This document shows, piece after piece, positions 51,990 to 61,322 of a stretch of 64,000 nt of DNA. The notes under the pieces were generated by a model that ran no database searches, was not told where the DNA came from, and saw only the letters and a program-made list of their open reading frames with translations. Numbering within the stretch: the first letter of the stretch is position 1; each line of letters opens with the position of its first letter. The position numbers and the translations under genes are program-made. Source of the DNA: Xestospongia muta (lineage: Eukaryota > Porifera > Demospongiae > Haplosclerida > Petrosiidae); assembly GCA_963693285.1 (NCBI GenBank), contig OY848929.1, forward strand, positions 3,722,501 to 3,786,500. The letters are read 5' to 3'.

Positions 51990-53660
51990 TCAGGTTTGTG
52001 AACTTGGTTCTTTTTTATTAGCATCATTGACACTAGTTGACTTAGCAAGTGAGCTCTCTGGAGCCAGACTAGCAATAGTTTGCATAAGAGTTTGTATGGC
52101 TGGGTTCTGATCACCCACTGCCAAAGTGATACAATGACAAGCATCAGCTAATAACCGTTCCAACTGTTGTACGCGTTGTTTCAATTCTTCATTGGTCTGC
52201 TTTAATTTGTTATATTCTGCCTCATCAACAGTGGATTTTGTATCAACTAATACCATTCCTCCCCCTCCTCCTGAAATGTTTGGTGGTCCCCCTCCACCAG
52301 AGCTGGCTGTTCTTTTGGCTTTCTGATAAGCATTAAGCCGCACCTTCTCATCATAGCTTGGATGATAAAACTTGCAAGATGCACGATTGCATACGCCTTT
52401 CATGAAATCACGACAAACTGTTTCAGCTATAGTTTCAATAGATGGATCAAAATCACCATCACCAAGTCTGTTGCGTAAATGTTCGGGCAAACAACCTGTT
52501 TGCAAGAAATAAGATTCGTCACCTTTGTTAGTATGGATCAGTTTACAAGTAGTACGTGGACATCCACTTTCCTGATAGTCGTGACAAAATATTGATCGAC
52601 TCAAACAGATCCTTTCTTGTTTGTCTTCAACACAGTTGACGTGACGGTGTTGACAACCAGATCCTCGTGGACATTGTGAGCGGAGATTATCAATACAAAT
52701 ATCACAGAAAAAGACTTTTGATTTATTACGCTCACAAAGTGATCCAGGAAAATAACCTTGTTCAACAAATATTTTTTGTTCATCAAAGTTTGCATGAATG
52801 TACTTACAATAAGCACGTGGACAACGTTTGTTCTGAAAATCGTGGCAGAAAACATTCTTGACAATAGCTTCTCGATCATCCATGTCTTCAACAACCTGAA
52901 CATGCATCAGTCGACAACTTGTACCTTTCATACATGTACCTTTTAAAAAATCAATGCAATAATTACCATAAGTCACTGGTTGACTGTACGAGTGACCTCC
53001 TGACCCACCCTCACTTGATTTACGTCCACGGTGAGGGTGGGAGAGTCCTTCTCCCCAAGGTGGTAGTGGCGGGGGCTGTGGGTAATGGTAATTAGAGTCA
53101 TATTCATATTGTTGAGAATAGTAGTTGTTTTGAGGAGGTGGACGGAATGGCGGGTAGCTTGACCTTCCTCCACCACCCATGCTCCCTGGGCGGGGACCGC
53201 GATAAGGTGGTCTTTCACCACTAAAGCTACTATAATTTGGATCTTGGGAGTCTGCTCGTTCACGTGCCCTATCAAATACAGACTGAGGTATTGTACCAGT
53301 CAATAGGAACTCATCTTCCTCTCGACGGGTTACGTGAAGAAAACGGCATGTCTCGCGTGAACAAATGCCACGATTCTGAAAATCATGGCAGAATTTGGTT
53401 TTTGCCATGATTTCTCTTTCATCTAGTGAAGGGACGTGATCTGCGTGGATTTTGCTACAGCGAGCACCTCTCTCACAATAGCCACGTAGGTGATCTACGC
53501 AAACTGTCATGTTCATTAGTTTACGTTTCTTTGTCGCTGGATCGTCGTTGCTATCAATTGCCACTGTCTTGTGAGGTTCGTAACCATACGCGCCAAAGCG
53601 GTCATAATACTCTGGATTGACGAATCCTTGCTGACCACCTCCAAATCTGCTAGCTGTCAT
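51990..53660 (-). CDS. Seven-finger CCCH zinc-finger protein related to ZC3H10
   Basis: Single uninterrupted frame of 556 residues, unlike the intron-rich genes around it. Seven CCCH fingers: C54-H72, C91-H109, C235-H253, C272-H289, C322-H340, C359-H376 and C416-H433. Odd fingers 1, 3 and 5 are C-x7-C-x5-C-x3-H. Fingers 2, 4, 6 and 7 have x4 in the second gap and begin FCHDFQN or a close variant (VCRDFMK in finger 7). Between fingers 2 and 3 lies a Pro/Gly/Tyr/Arg-rich disordered linker (about residues 140-228). A short coiled coil follows finger 7 (about 470-500). The FCHDFQNK finger and the acidic spacer after it match ZC3H10, which has three fingers and regulates RNA metabolism. Probable RNA-binding protein. 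A palindromic NRF1-like site lies 51 bp upstream of the ATG. Confidence 0.88.
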   Translation of the reverse strand: MTASRFGGGQQGFVNPEYYDRFGAYGYEPHKTVAIDSNDDPATKKRKLMNMTVCVDHLRGYCERGARCSKIHADHVPSLDEREIMAKTKFCHDFQNRGICSRETCRFLHVTRREEDEFLLTGTIPQSVFDRARERADSQDPNYSSFSGERPPYRGPRPGSMGGGGRSSYPPFRPPPQNNYYSQQYEYDSNYHYPQPPPLPPWGEGLSHPHRGRKSSEGGSGGHSYSQPVTYGNYCIDFLKGTCMKGTSCRLMHVQVVEDMDDREAIVKNVFCHDFQNKRCPRAYCKYIHANFDEQKIFVEQGYFPGSLCERNKSKVFFCDICIDNLRSQCPRGSGCQHRHVNCVEDKQERICLSRSIFCHDYQESGCPRTTCKLIHTNKGDESYFLQTGCLPEHLRNRLGDGDFDPSIETIAETVCRDFMKGVCNRASCKFYHPSYDEKVRLNAYQKAKRTASSGGGGPPNISGGGGGMVLVDTKSTVDEAEYNKLKQTNEELKQRVQQLERLLADACHCITLAVGDQNPAIQTLMQTIASLAPESSLAKSTSVNDANKKEPSSQT

Positions 53661-53710
53661 GTCTTTGCTATGTCAGCAATGTGTTGACGATAGCTGTTGA
53701 CAAGTTGAAG

Positions 53711-53722
53711 TGCGCATGCGCA
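53711..53722. promoter_or_regulatory. NRF1-like palindrome upstream of the CCCH gene
   Basis: TGCGCATGCGCA is a perfect palindrome and a full match to the NRF1 consensus, 51 bp upstream of ATG 53660. Confidence 0.6.
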
Positions 53723-53746
53723 GATCAGTCTATCATGGTAAAACAG

Positions 53747-53821
53747 TAATAATAATAATAATTATAATAATAATGATGATAATAATAATAATAATAACAA
53801 TAATAACTTAATAATAACAAT

Positions 53822-53866
<45 letters not shown>
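53747..53866. repeat. (AAT)n microsatellite between CCCH gene and TMEM135
   Basis: About 120 bp of interrupted AAT/TAA repeat. It starts 24 bp beyond the NRF1-like site and ends 21 bp before the TMEM135 stop, so the two same-strand genes are separated by little else. Confidence 0.95.
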
Positions 53867-53886
53867 CATAACTACAATATTGATTA

Positions 53887-55356
53887 TTAATCATTCAATA
53901 AAAAATCAAATGCCCGGTTTATTAATGGTGCCAGTGTCTTTCGATCATTCTGGTAAGCATACATAATAGCCATCATTGACAAGCAGAATAACAACACAGA
54001 ACCAGCTGGCATCTTATGTAATTTTAGTGGTTTTTTAATGCATAGCAACCTCCATATAGTATAAAATACCTGTGGTAATACATAATACACAAGTTCAATC
54101 TGGCGACTTGGTCGCTCAATCAAAAAACCTAAAGCCCCCATAAAACCTCCAATAAAAGAAACACTCCTAGAAGCAGGTGATGGACCACCAAACCAATTAC
54201 GCAAAAGACAAATAACATATTTTGCAGTAGTTGCATCAATAGCAAAGAACAAAGCAGAGGTGGCTGTGTTAGTAACTAGATTTTTCAATGATTGATATGG
54301 TGAAGAAAGCAATGAATTTGTCCTGAACAATATCAATGGTATACTATATAAAACAATATATAGTTTTGTATACATTTGTAAACCATTGATAAAATCTTTT
54401 GCAGCGGCTTGATTACAGGTGCCAGTGTGAAGGTAAGATTGACAGGTAATGAAATGGTCACTTGAATCACGAAAATATACCTGCAATATCTTGTCTGTGT
54501 AGTACAATGACCAACGTAATATAGCACGGTAGTAAGAAGGTGGTAGTAGATTGGGATAATGTGCAACACACATTACTATAATGCCAGAACAGAGGGCAAA
54601 CACAGTAGGCACAAAACACGGTACTGTTGGTAATGTCCCATGGTGATTAAATATTTGTATGAGAGCTCCTAGTGCTCTGGCCAATATAAATAATGTGATA
54701 TTGCGACGTCGGTTAGATTCATCAATAAAAGAAGCTAAACCAACAGAAAATCCACCGACAATAGGAACCCACCACAAATGCTTATCCTAAAAAGAAAAAC
54801 AATTTAATAACATAAGTTAATTAAGGCACCTTAAAATCTTGACCAAACTTTGGCTAAAAACACTCAATCTGAAACATTACACATATTTGCTCATATATAT
54901 TTTTTGGAGTTGCAGACCTTTCATTTTTATGTGGCTAGATATATTATGATACTAATGCCTATGTCTCTTACTTTAGCATTATGTAAAAGCCATCTTTCCA
55001 ATAGTTTTGTGACAGCCTTGTAGCTACTACTGCTTACAGCAATGAAAATGCCAAACCTTGCCATATCTTTAGACAGCAAATTTACTAAATACTGCAATGG
55101 ACTGCATTGAAAAACAAATATTATTACAAACCTGTGCAATGTACTAATACAAAGTAGATTACCTCTGAAACAGTTTTCTGCCTGTGACTCCAGCTACTAG
55201 TCCCATTCCAGCATGCAAAGAGCTACCAATTACAAAACCTTTTACAGCTACTTTGGTAATAGACTTCAATAACTTTCTGAGCTCCTCGTTGCTCATCCAT
55301 GTCAACAGTCTTTGTTGTTCCAACGTATAGTCACGTAGTTTGACCCCTTCTGACAT
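53887..55356 (-). CDS. TMEM135: TMEM135-like multispanning membrane protein
   Basis: Three exons (55163-55356, 54972-55101, 53887-54786) give 407 residues; vertebrate TMEM135 has about 458. N-terminal hydrophobic segments contain KGFVIGSSLHAGMGLVAG. A Tim17-like repeat carries WVPIVGGFSVGLASFIDESNRRR and is echoed in the C-terminal half by SFIGGFMGALGFLIERPSRQ. Between them is a Cys/His motif, CQSYLHTGTCNQ, typical of the family. About seven or eight hydrophobic stretches are seen. TMEM135 (PMP52) is reported in peroxisomes and mitochondria, where it affects mitochondrial fission and fat and cholesterol handling. The start codon lies 81 bp from that of RPL36A on the other strand. Confidence 0.9.
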
Positions 55357-55437
55357 TACTAGTTAATCCTGTAAGACCAATTAACAAGTAGGCGTGTCCA
55401 GTTAGACCCACCCACTTTCGTTGCTCATCAAGCCAAG
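55357..55437. promoter_or_regulatory. 81-bp divergent promoter of TMEM135 and RPL36A
   Basis: Only 81 bp separate the two start codons, so promoters and 5' UTRs of both genes must fit or overlap here. CCCACTTTCGTTGCTC upstream of the ribosomal-protein ATG contains a pyrimidine run that could serve as a 5' TOP transcription start. That is inference. Confidence 0.5.
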
Positions 55438-56021
55438 ATGGTGAGTGTCACGCTTATACAAATATCTTTGTCAATCCTATTTTCTTATTGATTTTTCTGT
55501 TTATTTTATAGTAACGATTGTAGGTTGTGCTGCATATTATATTACCTATGTATAAAATTATTCTTCAACAGGTCAACGTCCCTAAGACTAGAAAAACTTT
55601 TTGTAAACACTGCAAACAACACCAACTATTCAAGGTGACACAGTACAAGGCTGGTAAAGCCAAGCTTTATGTACTAGGTAACCATTATTATAGTTAGAAT
55701 TTGAAATATATACTTGTTTAGGAAAGAGACGATATGATCGAAAACAGCGTGGTTATGGTGGCCAAACTAAACCAATTTTAAAAAAGAAGGTTGGGTCTTT
55801 GTAACTAAGCCTATTATTAATTTGTGTGATATTTAGGCTAAGACAACAAAGAAAGTAGTATTAAGAATGGAATGTAGCACTTGTAAAAAGAAGAAACAGC
55901 TACCTCTCAAAAGATGTAAACATTTTGAATTGGGTGGTGACAAAAAGAGAAAGGTAGGTGTGGTCTTTAGTCATCACTTTCATCATTTTATCTTAAATAG
56001 GGACAAATGATTCAATTCTAA
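55438..56021 (+). CDS. RPL36A: 60S ribosomal protein L36a/L44 (eL42)
   Basis: Five coding exons (55438-55440, 55572-55677, 55722-55789, 55837-55953, 56001-56021) total 315 nt, 104 residues; the human protein has 106. The N terminus [20 protein letters not shown] and the second zinc-binding pair in [21 protein letters not shown] are diagnostic, and the protein ends GQMIQF. Four Cys in two CxxC pairs bind zinc. The first coding exon is the ATG alone, which is common in this family. It is divergent with TMEM135 and convergent with the mitochondrial protein gene 168 bp downstream. Confidence 0.97.
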
Positions 56022-56189
56022 ACTACTAAAGTTTTCTCCCTTTACTTCATATAATATATTTGTTATTGCAAAGATCCAATGATGTTTGAATCATAAGATT
56101 ATAAAGAATATATTAATGTGATAATGCTTGTGAGGTTGAGTTTGATTTCGGAAATGGTCACACAAATATAGATATTTTGTGCTACTAAA

Positions 56190-57419
56190 CTAATTTGACG
56201 TCTTCTTGCTCTCCCATGATTCTATTTTCTAACACAAAATATACAAAATTGACATTACTTGACTTACATTGGATTCTAAATAGAGAACTTTCATGAGATA
56301 CAAAACATATTCTCTGTTTTGTTTTCGTGTTGGACATTGTTTTCCTGTCAATGTTATCTCATCTTTCTTTGAGTTATATCGCCAACCAGCTAGTTTGATC
56401 ATTTTTTGACGACATTGTGGAGTTAACGAAAGATCCTTTAGACAAAACTGAGTAAAATGAACATAATAGTTCAATGGAGTATATGGAGTTTATCTTGCTT
56501 ACTGAAAGTCTAACAACTCGTGCTCCTTCATGACGAATATTGTGAGAGGCAAAGATGTAATTTCTGGTTACTATTCTCAGAGGAAGAGATGGCAAATTGG
56601 TTGGCCAAGGAGTACAGAGAGCTGTTGTTAATTGAGTCAAGTCAAGTTTTTAATAAGTGTATTACCTTTTAATGCATCACAATGTTTTTGAATAGCAGGT
56701 GGAGTGAGATGAAAGAAATTAGGGATCTATTATAAAGGCAATAGAGAGTATATTGGAACCATTTGTATTATAACATATGAACTATCACATGATCATAAGA
56801 CAGGGAATATGCTAAAACTTGCTACTATTTCAGTTGCTAAATGATATGCTTCAATGCAAAATCAAGTAGTTGGGAGTATAGCCACCAATGGTGTAGTTTG
56901 TGCTAATAAATATCATAATATTTACTTTTAATAATTCTGTGTTACCAATGGCTGGGGGAGGTACCTCACCAGGTCCAGGTCGTCCCATACGTATTGGAAG
57001 AGGAATCAGATAGGGATCAAAAGGCCGTGCTGATTGGTACACAGACGACCAGTCAATATCTTTATTAAATTCATGAGGCTAATAATAAACATTAATTTAA
57101 TTATTCTATTAATGATAGGGGTCTGTACCTTCATTTTGGGATACTTAGTGAGAGGAACAAAAGGGAGTGGTTTTAACCTTTGTCGCTCTGATGAAAGTGA
57201 ATCATAAAATACATGTGGAGTAATTTATAAAATGTGTTATTATATTATGAGTATTAAAATGTGGTCTTAACTATCATGGAGGATATTATGACCTCTTCCT
57301 AATGTTCTTGATCTTCTGTCTCTCCTTTTATGATTGTTAGATAATGTAGTTTGCCATCTGACGACTAAAGAAGAATTTGTACGCCATGTTAACACAGGGA
57401 AATTACGAACAGCAGCCAT
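56190..57419 (-). CDS. MRPS35: Mitochondrial small ribosomal subunit protein S35 (mS35)
   Basis: Seven exons (57272-57419, 57129-57187, 56926-57078, 56666-56726, 56503-56621, 56268-56447, 56190-56228) read in phase for 252 residues. The basic N terminus with few acids is consistent with mitochondrial import. The body contains DIDWSSVYQSARPFDP and PAIGNTELLKIPNFFHLTP. The C-terminal domain has KMIKLAGWRYNSKKDEITL and CPTRKQNREYVLYLMKVLYLES, which match the mS35 family (also called MRP-S28 by family name). It ends with a short basic tail. Structural protein of the mitochondrial 28S subunit. Shorter than the human protein (about 320), mostly at the ends. Confidence 0.9.
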
Positions 57420-57629
57420 TATTGAAATAATTAATATTCATAACAGATAATCATACAATTTTGGAATCGCATGGAAAGTAAAATTACAGAAAATGAGATA
57501 TGAATCGCTCTCTCCACATGAATAAAATACAGCACAAAAATGACATGAATAATAAGAACAATTTTGTCGATATATAATATTATTGTAATATAAAAAATAA
57601 TTTGTGAGTGTATGCAGTTATAATGTCCA

Positions 57630-60600
57630 CTAGCTAGAACAAGAGGAGAGGCATATCGGACAGCATTGATCTGGTAAAGAGACTACGTCTTCTTGTGGAC
57701 AGCCGTCTATTGAAGGACAAGTGACTACATTTGTACAATTCCACTGAGTTCCCTGCAAAATGAAGACAACACGATCATAAACTTCAATGTGCTACACTGT
57801 TAAGTATAATATTCAGTACATGACTTACATTGCAAGTACAAAGCTTACAACCATTCTTAACATATAATTCTTGATTTTGATTGCTAACAGAACAGCTAGG
57901 TACTAGAGTAAGAGAAATAACTCTGATATAAAATAATTATGAAGTTATACTTGGGCCACCATACATACAGCAACAACTATTATAGAAATAATACTTATCA
58001 AATGAAGTTTAGTTAACACAAATCAGTTGAATGTAGCTGATACAATGTTGACTAATGTTTGGTGGGGCTTTAGGAATAGTCCTTACGTTCACAGACAGGG
58101 CAGCAAGCTCCTTTGGGAGTATATTTGTAGCCCAAGGGACAATTTCTAACAACTGAACAAGTCTTGTTAATAGATTCTAAGGTTGGTCCATTCTTACTCT
58201 TGAGAAAAAGAATTTTGAAATAAAATGTATATATACACACTAATAATAAAGATAACTTACCAATACACACTTGTGTTGATAACATCTATTAGTTGGATCA
58301 ATATAATGTTGACCAACTTCAAGAACAACTTCATTGACATGGCAGACATCTAAAATAGAGGGTGAGTGATGCTGAGTATAAACAAAAATCTTTGCTTACT
58401 TTTTCGGAAACAATCAGGACAGCAAGTTCTGCATACTGTTGGTTGACTACAATCACAAGATCTTCTTTTGCACTTCACTTCACCATTCTAAGGAAGAGTG
58501 CTTTGATAAAAGAACACTGTACAATAAAAACTTACATTGCAAGTACATTCGTTACATTTGTCAATACCCGCTGGAACCGTTTGACCATTTTTAATTATTA
58601 ACTCAGACGGTACATTCGTACAATTTATATCATTTATCTTGCAGTCACCAAAAGCATATCTGTAATCAGCATTATTCTTTGAACAAGAATAACCTCCAAA
58701 ATAATTTGTACAATGTTCATCCTTAAAGCAATTATGTAGACCAGTTTTACACTCATTGACATCTGAGAAATGATTATAAATGATTAGAGAAGAAATAAAC
58801 TAGTTACTTACCTTTACAGGCTCTCAGTGAGGGATTTATTTGGTACGCTTGATGCCCTGCCTTACAACTACAGAAATAGCCACCTTTAGTATTTATGCAT
58901 TTTGATTTATGGTAATTGCAATCATGTAATTGATCTTTGCATTCATCAATGTCATTTTCACAATATTTCCCTCTAAAACCAGGAACACAAGTACATGTGT
59001 CTGGAGCAGTGCATTGGCCTCCATTTTGACAGTCTTTATCACATACAGCTAAACAAGAGACAACAATAATGTATAATAGAGCACTATTATAATAATGTAT
59101 CTTACCAATGCATACATTATTTGTTTTTTCATATCCACTTAGACAATCACACCTGTAACCAGGGGATGTGTTGACACATCGACTGTTATTACTACAGTTG
59201 GCCACACCAGTAGTACACTCATTAATGTCTATCATTAAAAATTTTATATTGTGTTATCTTATTTGTTAAGAGAACTCACCTCGACACTCTGGAACTCCCT
59301 GATTATATACAAGCTGATAGCCTACAGGACATTGACAAACAAAGCTTCCTATTGTATTGATACATATAGCATCACTAGGACAGTTATGTCCACCCTGTTG
59401 CCTACCCAAGGAACACTCATCACGATCTGTGTATAAAATGAATAAGTTTGTTGATGGTGTGTGTGTGTGATTACTCACCAACACACTTTAACTTGTCAGG
59501 AGATAGCTCAAAACCAGTATTGCAATCACATGTGTGACTCTGACCAGCTGATTTACAAGTTGAATGTTCTTGACATGTAGCAAAATCACAAGCTAAAAAG
59601 CAAAGTAATTGTAATGACACATCTATATGGTTTGTCTAAGTCCTTACCATCACATGTGGAACAACATAAAGTCAGTTGTTGTTGATGCTCATCTTTAACA
59701 CTACAATTTGACTGTACAGTAGAGCATCCTATGGTGTCTACCTCATTTACAGTAGCGAAATATTTCTACACGATATAATTAAAGTAATGCATCATATAGT
59801 ATTTATCTTGTTGTAGTACATACCTTACATGTGACTACATAGCACTGATCTGTGAGAGGAATGTATTCTCTCTCATTAAGCTCTAATGAAACTGTTATTC
59901 CATGGTGCACCTCTGTAGGACATTCTAAGGAAACAAACATTAGTTCAATAGTCCTGACACAAGTAAACATTTGTCCTCACTTTCTGCTTCAGTTATTTTA
60001 GTAGGAGTAGAAGGAGTACTCATGGATGGAGTGATCACTTGATTGGTAGGAACCATGGGAGTTTCATCAGGATTAGTACAAAAGACATTACCATCCTAAG
60101 AGAAATAGAAAACATAAATTTTTGTACTCATCCATAATTATCACAGTGATAATAAGATATGTGTGTCTATTTTTCTTACCCTACAATAGCAGATATGTCC
60201 TCTCTTATTCTTGACAAAGACATTATCATTGTAAGTTATCCCATCAATAAGACAATTACGTTTAGTTGGATTACAAGTTGAATTGTTACTGGTAGTTTTG
60301 TTTAGCTTGCAAGCTTCCAAATCCTTTTCTAACTTTTTGACACATTTCTTTACATCATTGTGCTTGTTGAGTAAAGTTAAGAATTGTCCACATAATGGAC
60401 ACTGAACTGTAGAACAAGAATGGAGGCATGTAACTACATTTATCCTGTCTGACATGCAAGGTCACTGTACCAATAACATAGTAAACACCAGCACATTATT
60501 AAGGTACATATATAGTCTGTGCGTTGTCCTTACCACCATTTGTTTTGTCAGGACATAGTTCTCCAAGTCCATTGGCCCCACACACAATACCAACACTTTG

Positions 60601-61322
60601 AAGAGATCCCTATATATAATAAAAATAAAAACCCCTCAATTCTCATTATTAGTACACCAATTACCCACTTACAGTGTACAATGCATTACAGGGACAGATT
60701 TCATTTGATGAGTAACCAGAGGCAGTATGTAATACAAGATTCGTCGTATTAAGACAATAGTCAGGAAAAGCAATAAGTCGACGTTCAACTTCCTCACAGT
60801 TGACATGAAGAACTGCTAAATTACCAGTTAAAGTAATACTTATATTATACCATCTAGATATAAAAAATCAATGCATTAAATAACACAGATGTTTCAACTG
60901 GAATACTTACTTTCCTGCTTTTGCTTGAAATGGAAATGTCTCGATTACTAATCTTCCCAGGTGTCTATAGGTTAGATAGATCTCATTGGAGATCCTACAA
61001 ACAGATAGTCCTAAAGATGTTTTATTGGAAGAGGACAAGTCAAGTACTGTCCCTCCAAAATCATCCTTCGTAAAAAATACTGAAGCATAAACAGTTATTT
61101 CATTGGTAGAACAAGATGCGTTCCTAATATTCTCCACAATATCCAAGTCACTAACTTTTAACCCTTCTCTTCCTGCAAATTCAAAACATGGTTCTGATGG
61201 GTTACTGCCATGGAGTCTTGGTCCTTCATTTAAATAGAGACTTTTGAGTAGCTCTTTATTAGACAGGCTGGTAAAGTAACGAAATACATCAAATTTGTAT
61301 TTAGCAGTAGAACAAATGACAC
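57630..61322 (-). CDS. NELL-like secreted protein (TSPN, coiled coil, VWC, six EGF, VWC); first exon(s) not found
   Basis: Seventeen exons chain in phase from 61322 to the stop at 57630, 867 residues visible. Order: a laminin-G/thrombospondin-N-like domain (exons 60911-61322, 60673-60853); a short Cys- and Lys-rich coiled coil and a VWC-like segment in exon 60180-60448; a Thr/Ser/Pro linker (59981-60095); a second VWC-like segment (59648-59924); six EGF-like modules in exons 59479-59592, 59280-59426, 59106-59228, 58812-59048 (two) and 58536-58762; then about three VWC modules to the end. Several EGFs start D-x-(D/N)-E-C, the calcium-binding type. This architecture is that of NELL1/NELL2, secreted trimeric ligands acting through Robo3 and other receptors in vertebrates. 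The acceptor at 61323 demands an upstream exon in phase 1, presumably encoding the signal peptide, which I could not place. Confidence 0.85.
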
